From NCBI GenBank assembly GCA_023362775.1, contig JALMGJ010000020.1, positions 496,001 through 560,000 of the forward strand: a stretch of DNA of 64,000 bases, read 5' to 3'. Source of the DNA: Charina bottae (taxonomy: Eukaryota > Chordata > Lepidosauria > Squamata > Charinaidae). A model generated the notes under the pieces. It was not told the DNA's origin and did not search any database. It saw only the letters and a program-made list of their open reading frames with translations. Below, piece after piece: positions 11,148-23,100 of the stretch (position 1 is the first letter of the stretch; every line of letters begins with the position of its first letter). The position numbers and the translations under genes were made by a program.

Positions 11148-12660
11148 CAAGGGTCGGAAATGGCGGCTCGCGAGCCAGATGCGGCTCTTTGGCCCCTTGA
11201 GTGTGGCTCTTCCGCAGCTGAACTCACCCCCGCCCCTTCCACGTGATAGGCCCCCGCCCGCAAACCCTGCCCCCTGGCTCTCGCACTGAGCGAGGCCCGG
11301 CACGGCAGGGAGGCAGTGCCATCTCCAGCCGCAGCAGCCCCTGCAGCCGCTCCTGCGCCACCTCCGACAGCGCCGCGTCCCGGGCCAGCAGCGCCTCCCT
11401 GCTGTGGCTTATTGGGGCGGGTGGGAGGGCGCGGGGGAGCCGCACAGGCACCGAGGGGGGCAGGCGGGCGCCTGCTTGCCTCCCTCCGCGAGGCCCCCGA
11501 TCCGGCTTGGATCCCGGGAAGGCAGCGGGGGGCCTCGCGGAGGGAGGCAAGCAGGCAGGTAAGCGGGCAGGCCTCGTTTCCCGCCCCCCATCATCATCTT
11601 CGCTCAACGCGGGCGGGCGGAAGCGGCCGAGGGGGGCGGGCCCGGCGGCGGAGGCCAGAGGAGGAGGAGGCCCGGGCCGGCTTCCAGCGCGCCTGGGCCT
11701 CACGGAGGGAGGCAAGCCCAGCTGCCCGGGGTCCAGGGAGATCAGCTCCGGCGGGATCTGTGGCGAAGAGTGGCCGTGGGGGTGGGGGCGACAAGCGGCG
11801 CGCTGAAAGCCTGAAGCGCGCCGCTTGTCGTCGCCGCCCCCCCCCATGGCCGCTCTTCGCCACAGATCCCGCCGGAGCTGATCTCCCTGGACCCCGGGCA
11901 GCTGGGCTTGCCTCCCTCCGCGAGGCCCAGGCGCGCTGGAAGCCTGAAGCGCCGGCGGAGGAGTAGGAGGAGGCCCGGGCCGGCTTCCAGCGCGCCTGGG
12001 CCTCGCGGAGGGAGGCAAGCCCAGCTGCCCGGGGTCCAGGGAGATCAGCTCCGGCAGGATCTGTGGTGAAGAGCGGCCGTGGGGGGGGGGGGTGGGCGGC
12101 GACGACAAGCGGCACGCTGGAAGCCTGAAGCGCCGGCGGAGGAGGAGGCCCGGGCCGGCTTCCAGCGCACCTGGGCCTCGCGGAGGGAGGCAAGCCCAGC
12201 TGCCCGGGGTCCAGGGAGATCAGCTCCGGCAGGATCTGTGGTGAAGAGCGGCCGTGGGGGGGGGGGGCGGGCGGTGACGACAAGCGGCGTGCTGAAAGCC
12301 TGAAGCGCCGGCGGAGGAGGAGGAGGCCCGGGCCGGCTTCCAGCGTGCCTGGGCCTCGCGGAGGGAGGCAAGCCCAGCTGTCCGGGGTCCAGGCTTCAGG
12401 CTTTCAGTGCGCTGCTTGTCGCCGCCCCCCGCCCCCCCCCACGGCCGCTCTTCGCCACAGATCCCGCCGGAGCTGATCTCCCTGGACCCCGGGCAGCTGG
12501 GCCGGGTGGACGCCGTCTCCCGCCCGCAAACCCCGCCCCCTTCCACGTGATTGGCCCCCGCCCGCAAACCTCGCCCCCTTCCACGCGATTGGCCCCCGCC
12601 CGCAAACCCCGCCCACTTCCACGCGATTGGCCCCCGCCCGCAAACCCCGCCCCCTGGCTC
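11148..12660. repeat. GC-rich block of tandem and inverted repeats
   Basis: The left end (about 11148-11230) reads GGGTCGG, then GGCTCGCGAGCC and GCGGCTCTTTGGCCC, resembling a hAT transposon terminus. From about 11640 a unit of roughly 178 bp repeats in both orientations. AAGCCTGAAGCGCCGGCGGA occurs near 11941, 12121 and 12298, and reverse copies are centred at about 11820-11940 and 12404-12500. Each unit carries AGATCAGCTCCGGC(A/G)GGATC and a run of G or C. Long open frames on both strands reflect high GC content. CpG is abundant and little decayed, so the block is either young or kept unmethylated. No matching right terminus was found. Confidence 0.8.
12530..12658 (+). promoter_or_regulatory. 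Minisatellite of CCAAT-box plus GC-box units
   Basis: About 3.5 copies of a unit of about 38 bp are present: TTCCACG, then (C/T)GATTGGCCCCCGCCCGCA, then AACCCCGCCC. Each contains an inverted CCAAT motif (ATTGG) and Sp1-like GC boxes. A diverged unit occurs once at about 11235-11275 and twice inside the hAT at about 27768-27830. The factor sites are seen as motifs only. Promoter activity is inference. Confidence 0.45.
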
Positions 12661-13912
12661 TCTAGCATTTCAAAATGTGCACGAGCATGTCAAAATGGCT
12701 CCCGGCATGTTCATTAAGAGCATCAGCAATAGGCAGAAAAAGCCATTAGAACTCAAAAGGTACAGCATGCAAACTTCTTTACTTTGTGTTAATAGATTAC
12801 TTATTATGTCTAATAGATTAGAAAGAGAAGAGCATCCATTGAGAGGCTAGGAAGCAGTAAATATGCACAAGCGCTTACATCCTACAATTAAATTTGATTC
12901 TACTGTAATCAGAAACAGATCTGCCCAAATTACCAAGGCGTGTCCACAGACCCCTGGAATCAGAGACAGAAATACCTCATTAACCGTTGCCTGAAGTAGT
13001 AATACTAAATATTTCTCTTTAGGCAAGGCTAATTGACTAGCATTTCTAAAATTATGCTGGAGAAGTTTTACTATGAATCCACTATTACTTTGGTCTTACA
13101 CAACCCTGTTCACTTTGACTGAGAAGAAAGTCCACTGGGTTCAAAGAAGTGTGTTTTGAAGTTCCACTCTTGGGCTGCAATGAATGAGCAATTTCACTAC
13201 CAAAACAGCAAAGGGGAACAATTGAAAACACATCCTCAAGCACTCCTGACTGCTATTAAACTTTACAAAATAAAAAACAGCAGGAGAATTTATCACGGAT
13301 CCCCCAATGCTACATTTCATTTGTTACTCATCAATGGAACACAAGAATTGGATTTACAAACTATATTGCATACATAGTGATTAAAATAAAATTGATTTTT
13401 TTCAATTATTATTAGTGACATCGTAAGTAATCCACACTCAGATTGCCAGAGTTAGCTGAACTACAGAACCAAAGCAAGCTGGTTACTCTTCAAGCAAAAC
13501 ATATAAACTCAAACGCATGGAAAGCTTGATTCAGGCATTACAAAAAGGCTTAACATAAACCATATGCATCCCGGGGATGAGGCCTTTCCCACAAAGTCAT
13601 GCTTGTGAGATCTGATCTACAAAGGGAGCCCCATGTTCAGCAAGGACATCCGCATCAAAAAGACCTTCTTCACATTCAAATACAGCTACAGTCTACGTCT
13701 GTTCAAATTCTGATAGCACCGTCATTAAGCTTGCATGGAAGTCTTCATGCTTTTTTGGTCCACATGTCCTCACTGAACACATGGATGCCTTTGTCGACGA
13801 GGTGTCAAGAGTGGGATTTTACAGGAGAGCAGGGCACATTGCATGGTGGATGCCTGAACAGAGCTCTGGTGAAAGGAAGGTAAAGACCACCACATGCCAC
13901 AGAAGACAATAC
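12661..13912. other. Intron, nothing recognised
   Basis: This is sequence just downstream of the last MLPH exon in the window. Plus-strand open frames at 13156-13377 and 13599-13883 lack domain similarity and run antisense to the gene. Confidence 0.45.
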
Positions 13913-14104
13913 CTTCTTAGCATCAGCAGGAAGGTCATCGTTGGATGAGCTCATTTCTGGTTTGGATTCTCCAGTCATCTTTCCTGCATTTTCTTCATCA
14001 GAAGAAACAGCCTTTTCAGTTATGTTACTTGCTAATTCTTCTAAATTTCTCTTCAGTTCCTTCTCTTCTGTGTTACGATCAATGTGGGATTCAATAGCCA
14101 GGGG
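13913..14104 (-). CDS. MLPH: MLPH exon encoding residues 383-446
   Basis: The exon is 192 bp, phase 0 to phase 0, with acceptor TTTTGCTAG and donor AAG/GTATTG. It encodes [20 protein letters not shown], then [10 protein letters not shown] and the acidic VSSDEEN. This corresponds to the mammalian LEELTSNVSDQETSSEEEE segment, part of the myosin-Va exon-F-binding region. It is the most 3' MLPH exon I can identify. Confidence 0.93.
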
Positions 14105-17100
14105 CTAGCAAAATAAAAGCAAGCAATACTCAATCATAGGTTCTAATTTGCTTATTCTAAGTTTACATACTGTACATCAGTGGGTAAATACATGTGTATC
14201 TTTTTAACATGGGATTAAGAAAACCTAAACCTCATCCTGTGGTAGGAATTAACCCATCAATTTACCGTAAGTGAATTCCCCAAGACTCTTTTGGAAGATG
14301 GAACCAGGCAATTGCCCTGAGGTTTCTGCACCAATTAAGCCGAGCTGTGGCAAGGACCTGGACCAAATCCTGCCCCACTATCATGGGCCCCTCAGTCCAG
14401 GACTCTGATGTCCTCACCAATATACACTAACTACCTAGCCCCCATGAATGCTCTGGGCTGAAAATCAGGTGGTGGGCAAGGTGCTGAAACACAGCCAGGA
14501 ACGAAGAGCACCTTGGCATCGAGGTCTATTTAAGAGTAGCCCAGAATGTCTGAACAGCCTTGCAGTCAGATCAGGCTTACTGAGCATAGCTGAGTAATTG
14601 GCAACCTGGATGTATGTACAACTCTGTTCTTGATTTTACCTTCTCAGAGTGAACTAGGATCTTTTCCTCAAGGCGGCTGAGCATGCATTCAATAACAGAG
14701 ATGCGTTTGTTCAGTTCAAGCATCTAAGAGAGAAGAAAGAAGATAGCAAAGGACAGAGCCCACCACCACAATTTTTCTTAGCAGTTAAAGGAGAAATAAA
14801 TAAATACAGAGAAACACTAGCTCTCATAACCTTGATGGACCAAAGATCAGGATTTTACTGAATAGAAAGGAAAGATTTTGGAAAATGTTGGAATACTCTA
14901 CATAATAATTAACAATACCAGAATGTGACCATTAGATAACTGTCAAGGAGGAAGGCTGCATATACTGAATGTACACATTTAACTGTACTTCCCAGTTCTT
15001 CCCATATTGTTTTTTTGTATATGACCTCTGAATCAAGACTTCTCCTTTGCAGGATAGAAATAACATGCTTACTTGCCAAGTAGGAAGGAAGCTTTGTATA
15101 TAAGCCTTGCTTTCACAAACAGCAATAAACTACTTTTGATATTTAGCTGACACTACTGGCAACATGCATTAAGGCTACTTATTTACACACTTGAATAAGC
15201 AGTAAGAATTATTTATAGAGCTGAAGTTTTCCAAGGTTTTAGGCCAAACTAATCTCACACATGATCTCAGATCTTCATACAGAAGACCAACACAGCTTTT
15301 ATTTAGACTGTAAAACTGAATGTTAATAGATTTAGTTTTAAAATCAAATGTGAATTAGGAAAGAGGTTTCCTCATATAGTTATGTTGTCTTTTATGACCA
15401 GCTGCATCTTTTCCTCTCTTCTGGTTTGGAGAAGTCAGACAGTGATAGCTGGAGAAATGGAACAATTCTGCCATGGTGAGGGGAACATGCCTAGAATGAC
15501 AGGATGTCATAAAAGTTGACAGTAATATCAGAAGTTATTATTTCTTTTTGAGGGGCAAGATACTCAGTAATGCCATTACAAGTCTCCCACTATGTGAGAG
15601 CTATGAGGATCTGCAAGCAACAGTTCCCTGGAGGTCTATCATTCACCCAATTAATGGATTCTATTAGGCTGGAGAAAATCAGATGAATGTTTATTATCTG
15701 TATTGAAATACAATGAACTTTTTATACAGAATGCATTTCTGATATTCAGACACAGATATTCTCTGTACCTCTGACTCTTCCTTGGAGCAAAAGTTAAGTT
15801 TCGTACACAGCTGAATTTCCTATGGGATTGAAATTCTGTTCTGGATACATCTCTAATTGAAACCATGCACAGATTATTTCTGAGGCTCTACTTTCACTTC
15901 TATCTGGAAAGCTCTGAATAGGTCAGGGGGCCCTGATGAACATCTGGAGTGCAAAATTGCCTTTGGTGCTTTAGCTAGATGATGAACATGGGGAATAATT
16001 TGGTTATATACACCTAAACGCTAATAACATTGTAAGGACTAAGCAATTTATGAGCAGGAATAATTGGATTATATCCTTACCTTAACCCAATTCATTAGAT
16101 CTTAGCATTTATATCTCTGCAGCCAGAACAAGGTTGGTTTTTTCCTCATAAATCTAAATTATGAGGTACAATAAGTATATAAGGGAAGCTTGATTCTGAC
16201 TGAAGCACTTTCTCCACTGTAATTTGTTATCACAGATAAACTGCTCAAATAAACACATGAAAAAGGTTATATACTTTATACTACAAGTTCCATCTTAGAA
16301 CTTTTCATACTTCAGTGCAATGATGTTCATATCAAAAACGTGTTCTCATTCAGTTGGCTGTTTTAACCAAATAATGCTTAAAATATATATGATAACTAAT
16401 CCCAGGAGATCTTTGGGCCATAGAATAAAAGACAATTTAAATTATGAAAGTTGTTGCTCAATTTTAATTAAAACATGATTTGCTATCTTTGCTGAATCAA
16501 CATCTTTTTTTTCCCCAAAGTTGCTTCATATTTCTGTGTAAAGAGATATATTTTCTTTTCTCTTCCTGGGAAAAATGAATTCCCCAATCTGACAAAGTTA
16601 AAACATGTGGGCGATTAATGACCAATCTCTGTGGGCTAGCTGTACTGTAATGGGGAGTGGGGGAGGAAAGGTTTTTTTTCAAGATGCTCCACTTTTCTAG
16701 TCCAAAATCGTGTTCATATTCAAGATGCTCTCCCCATAGCAGGCCACACTGGGAAAACTACAAAAAGTTGTAGAATTAATGGCTTCCACAAAATGAGTAT
16801 TTCTATAAAAATCCATGGAAGCTTGGGAAAAAAGAAAAGGATGAAAGTAAAATGAAATATGGTGTGATTTTAAGAGCAGAAAAGAGCAAAAATGGAATTT
16901 GGTATGTTCTCATATGTATTCCTACAAATAATCCAAAGAGCTGTTCGTTCCAGAATAGAATCTGCCACTGGCACTAGATTAAGAGTCAGAAATTGAGTTA
17001 ATCACCCTATTTCACTGACCTCTGTATATTGGTTTATTTATTTGACTTGTATGGTTCCCAATCAGAAAGAGTCAAGGCAACTTTCATTAAAAACTCAATA

Positions 17101-20100
17101 AACATTCAAAATGAAAAAGGTATAGAAATGAAATAACACTGGGAAAGCACGTAAAAGCAATTTCAGCCATCCCTCACCAGTCATGACTTGGCAGAATTAC
17201 AAAACACCTCAGCTCATGCCCTTTTTGAAAAGCCAAATTTTCAGTGACTTTCTAACGCAGAGCAGGATGGGGTTGAACTGACTTCTGGGCCAACGGTATT
17301 CCAGAGGGCAAGAGTGGTGACAGAAAAGACATGCCTCCAGGATCCCACAAGATGGCACTGATTATCCTGCCAGATCTTATAGGATGGGCAGAGGCAATGG
17401 GAGAAAGGTGATCCTATAGATCAGGTTTCCTCAACCTCAGCCATTTTAAGATGTGTGGACTTCAACTCCCAGAATACTCCAGCCAGCATTGCTGGCTGGA
17501 GTATTCTGGGAGTTGAAGTCCACACATCTTAAAATGGCTGAGGCTGAGGAACCCTGCTATAGATAACCAGGCTCTGAGCCATATAGAGCTTCATAGATGA
17601 TAACCAGCACCTTGAACTGCACCTGGAAACCCACTGGTAACCAGTGTAGCTTGGGGAATAAAACTGTTACTTAGCATATTGAGATGCACCCCCAACTGCT
17701 TGTGCAGTCACATTCTAAACCAGCTGTAAGTTCTGAGTGGTCTCCAAGGGCAATCCCATGTAAAGCATGTTACATCTAAGGACAAGATGACTAAAGCATA
17801 AGTAACCATAAGCAAGGTCTGCCAATCCAGTAAAGGGTGCAACTGTTGCATGAGATGGGTTTGTGCAAAAGCCCCCCTGGTCAAGGCTACTCACTCTTTT
17901 AGCAAGTACTGAGTGTCCAGGAGGACTATACCGATTCTGTATAGGAAGGTGTTACCTCACTGAGAACTAAAAATGGAAAATCTCCAGTTACTGCCAATCC
18001 ATAAACCCAAAGTCACTCAGTCTTGCTAGGGTTGAGCTTAAGCTATTCCTTCCCATCCAGACACTAACAGCCTCCAGGTACTGGGAAATCACTTCCACAG
18101 CATCACTTTATCAGCTAGGGGTTAGAATATACAACTGGATATTGGAGAACCACTGAAAAACAGTGTCTCTACTCCCAAACCCCCAAATCAGTCCAGAAGG
18201 ACAGCATGATCAATTAAGAGGTTAAGAAGGACCAGGAGAGTCATCTAATCCAGTGTTTCTCAACCTTGGCAACAAGATGTGTGGACTTCAACTCCCAGAA
18301 TTCCCCAGTCAGCCATGCTGGCTGGGGAATTCTGGGAGTTGAAGTCCACACATCTTAAAGTTGCCAAGGTTGAGAAACACTGATCTAATCCATCCTGATC
18401 CTGCCAGAGGCTATCCACAAGAGCAATCATTGTTCTCTCACTCCTGAAAAGGGTCCAGATAATCTGTTTCCTACAGGGCCCTCTGGAGCTGCAGTCCAAC
18501 CTTCTCCACAACCTTCCCCCCAAGGGGTGGTTGGAGACCAGATAAAATTTATTCAAGAACATAGTTGCCTTAAGATCCCAGAAGTCACTGCCTTTCTGAA
18601 CCCTGAACATGGGAATTCCAGTCTGATTCACCTGTCACGGGATAGGTAGATAGCAAGGGCTGCCTTTCCCAAATAGGGCACTTTCCAGATGTCTGTACTT
18701 TAACTCTCAGAATTCTCCAGCAAGCATGGCTATCACTACAGATTGCTTTGGGGTAGCCAAATATAGAAATAACAACAAAGAAATATTAAGATATGCAAGC
18801 TGCAATTCATGCATGGACCAATGAATGAATTTTGTATAATATTATATTGGCACTGTTTGTTACAGAACTGACTTGTAAATCTAATTTTACAGTGGAAAAT
18901 AACAATGGAAAATATGAGTTGCATTGGTTCCGTGGCATTGACATAGTATTGACTTAAAATGTATACTGACTCTAAAAGTTAGCTTATACACATAGTCTGC
19001 ATGTTGCACTAGTTTGGGTTGTATCCAGAATGAAAGCAGATTTCCTCCTGCAGTTTCAATAAAATAATAAACAAGATTTATGCTTGTAGCTTTATTGATC
19101 AATTAAATCTATGTTCCGTTTCCTTGCAGATACAGTACATTACAATGTGGATATGTGTTGTCATTAAAATCCAACAAATGACTGAATACAAAAGAATGAG
19201 ATTAACAGTAGACTGATGAAACTGCATTCTTTTGTCTTTGATAAAGGTTTTGTCATGTGAGTGATGAATAGAAGTACCAGAAATTATTTAATTCTTTATG
19301 TGGTTGAGAAACATGCTTTCTGTTAGGATTGTCCCTAAAACAATGGCCTGGACTTTAGTCAACCAATTAATTAATGAATTTTTGTACAGGTAGTCCTCGA
19401 CCTATGACCATTCGTTCAGCGACTGTCCAAAATTACAATGGTGCTGAACAAATGGTGGTTACGACCAGTCCTTAGAGTTCTGGCCATCCCAGCACCCCGC
19501 GGTCACATGATCACAATCTTGGCTTTTGGCAACCAGTTTGCACTTACAATCAGTTGCAGTGCTCCATGATCACGATCGCCATTTGCAACCTTCCCTGTTG
19601 GCTTCCCCAGAAAGTCAATGGGGAAGCCGGCAGGGAAGGTCGCAAGTCACTGGGGTAAGTCTCCCCCACCCACGCATCTTCCCCGACCCTGCCGTCCTTC
19701 CCTCACACCCTTGCGCACCCACCCTGACTTGTACCTCTTGTACACCCCTTACACCCTCACGCACCCTCCCCAACCCTCCCTCGGACCCCCTCCTCCCCCT
19801 GGCAGCAGCTAATTACCTGCCTGCAGGCCTGGAACTTGTAACTTCCTGCCAGCTTCCCCACTGACTTTGGTTGTGGGAAGTCGGCAGGAAGTTGCCTCGC
19901 CTAACAACCATGGGATTCAGTTAACGACGGCAACCACAACTGCAGGGATTGCCATCACTAGGCGATGTGGTCGTGCTTTACAACCGCATCGCTTAGCGAT
20001 GAAAATTCTGGTCCCAATTGCCGTTGTAAGTCAGACTACCTGTATTTCCACTTTTTTCCATATATGAAAACCAAAATATTATGAACCTACTATTGAACGA

Positions 20101-23100
20101 GCATGCTTAGAAAACAATCATGGCCTTGTTTTCTATAATACATATCTTCGTTGGCAATGTAATATCTTTACACATTTTGCCTAAATTTCCCCTATCCTTC
20201 TAACAAGAAATAGACATTTTATTTCATGGTTACAGTTACCTTCCCCTTGGATTTTTGAGCCCAGTTAGATAAAATCTGTTACTACTTCCACTACTTTTAC
20301 AATTGTTTGCTTTGAACTGGCACTCATAGTTGACAAAGTTGGTTTTATTTTTTAATACTGAGCATCAGACTAGTTTTTGTGCTCGTCTTTCACCTTCAAC
20401 AAGGGTTCCTTAAATCTTTCCAGCCACCAAAATAGTATCATAGCATATCTGAAGTTGTTAATGTTTTTTCCAATTTTAACTCCAACTTCTTTTTCTTCTA
20501 CTCCAGCATTTCTCAAGATATGTTCTGCATATAAACTAAATAGGATACAGGACACAATCTCGTCCATTCCTTTCCCAACTCTGAACCAATTAATCCTTTC
20601 ATACTTCCTTCTAACTGCTGCTTCCTGGTTAGCGTTTAAATTCTTCAATATGCAGAAGAGATGGGTCCAATACTCCCATGTTTTTAAGGGCTATTTACGA
20701 TTTGTTGTGGATTTAGTGTAATCAGTAGAGCAAAAATAAGTTTCTTTAAATATATCCTTCACGCATCTGATGACGCCGCCGCCGCCATCTGTTCAATCAC
20801 GTCCGATTCTCGACGATTCTATGGACCAACTCTCTCCACATTTTCCAATCTTGTACGCCTTCTTTTAGTTGTTTTATGCTCTGGTTGGTGTCAACTTTGA
20901 TGTTGTCTAGCCACCATGTTTTTTGGCGGCCTAACCCAGCCATGCACTTGTATGCTGGTCCCAAGCCCAGATAAATGGGGAGGTTTGAGGTAAGACCTGG
21001 TGACCTACCTTGTAAAAATCTCGCCAAGAAAATTTTATGGAAAGGCTCTTAAATGCATCTCATACTCACCTGTTATACTGCTATCTGTGATTCTGTTTTG
21101 TTCTACTATTCCCTACTTTTTCCACCTTGATGTTTTTCTTTGGTGTCCTTTCATTTTGATTTAATGAGCCTTAACCATAGTTTCTATAACAAACTCTTCA
21201 AAAGTGTGACACATGGGTAGGAAGGTACCCAATATCTAATTTACCTGATTTCCAGGGTGATTTACATTTTCCTGCCATGATGCTTGGCTCCTGGGTTTTG
21301 TGTACTGCGAGATAAAGATTTCTTGAGCCCCTTTTTCATCTTCATCAGAAGTATCCAGCTCAGCTGAGTACTGGAGTTGGGACTGCACATTCCATGGACT
21401 GCCTTTGGGAACAGAAGAGGGTTGGGTAACTTGGGGATCAGATCAATAATTCCCTGATTCACAAGTAATATTTTCTGTTTCACAAGAATTTGAGGCAAAA
21501 GACGGGAATGAGGACAATGGGGAAAAATCAGCAAAAGCACGTTATGATGTTATAGGGCTCACACGAGATTTAAAATTATCTTGAACTGGTATTGTGACCC
21601 CTTTGAGGTTCAGGTTTGTTTTTTTCAACAGGGACAACTCAAAGTATAATGCAGATTAAGAGAAAAATACATTTGGTGCCTATGAAACGCAAAGCCAGCT
21701 GGGTGACTTCAGGCCAGTCCCTTTCTCTCAGCCCAAGGAAGGAGGCCAGGGCAAACCACTTCCAAAAACCTTGCCAAGAAAACTGCAGGGACTTGGCCCA
21801 GGCAGTTGCCAGGAGTCAACACTGACTTGAAGGCACCCCAAAAAACAAAACAAAAAAACCCTCTGCAAACATTAAGCAATTTAGAAGAAACATTTTTATC
21901 CATTACAGAAGCTAAGAATTTAAATTTAAACTGTAGTATAATTAATAAAGGCAATGTTCTAAAAATTGCAAGACTATTTCCTGTCAGGAACTGGGTTTCT
22001 GGAGATCTGACTTTGCTGGGTGTCCTGTGCCTGACTGCCTGACCCATATTTCCGTATTTTTTTCCCCTTTCCTCTCCTTCACAGAATTTCCCCCCTTGCA
22101 GAGGGGAGAGATTGCTCCAACAAGCTACTCTCTCTCTTTCTAAACTCTTTTTCTTTTTTTCTTCCCAGCCCAGGCTTCCTTAGTACCCTAGCCAGCTTGC
22201 CCTACTATCTGAAATTGGCAAGACCCTAATCAGTTTCACCCTAAAGGCTTTCTTTTGCCTCCTAAGTGGCTCAAGGCTGGAACTGAGACATTCCTTTCAA
22301 TGTGTATTCCCCATTGTGTGCCTTCTTACATTATTTTAAATATTTTTATCTTCACTGTAAGAACCACCTGCCACTTGGATTTTATTGTATTTGTGTTGTT
22401 ATATTTATTGTATTTTAATGATGTTTTGTTGTGGTTGTAAACTGCCCAGAGTCCCTCCTTGAGGTTGAGGGGGAGATGGGCGTTCATAGAAATTTTATGT
22501 ATGTATGTATTGTTAAAGAAGTGATGCCAGAATCACTGATTCTTTCTTTGCTTTGACATAATTGACGCGGGTGATGCGGTGGCTCAGCGGCTTAAACCGC
22601 TGAAGCTGTAGGGCTGCCGGTCGGAAGGTTGGCAGTTCAAATCCCCGTGCAACGAGGTGAGCTCTCGTTGCTAGTCCCAGCTCCTGTCGACCCAACAGTT
22701 CGAAAGCATGCAAGTAGATAAATTGGGTACCACCTTAAGTGGGAAAATATGCTGGCGTCCTGTCCTGTCGGGGGTCAGGTTCCATCGGACGGAAGATCTT
22801 TCGAATGGAGGCAGATCCCGGAAGCAACAATACCTACAGGACGTCAGCAGCCGGCTCCGACGCAAGGCACCTTGGGACATGTAGTCTGGAAAGCCAGGAA
22901 GAGTTGGTTCCCTTACCCCCTCCCCTTGCGTGCGGATTAAGTATAATGTATAAATGGAAATTGTATAGCAATGTATGTAAGCCGCTCAGAGTCCTCTGTT
23001 AGGGAGGAAATGGGCGGGGTATAAATAAAAAAATAAAAGTGCGTCCATCCTGGCTCTCCTTGATCTCTCAGCGGCTTTCGATACCATCAACCATGGTATC

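Noticed and set aside
11224..12668. Several long open frames (up to about 294 codons) on both strands
   Set aside because: They are Pro/Arg/Gly/Ala-rich, overlap on opposite strands and follow the GC-rich repeat units; stop codons are rare there by composition only.
13599..13883. 94-codon plus-strand frame next to an MLPH exon
   Set aside because: Antisense to MLPH, no domain, no splice or polyadenylation context.
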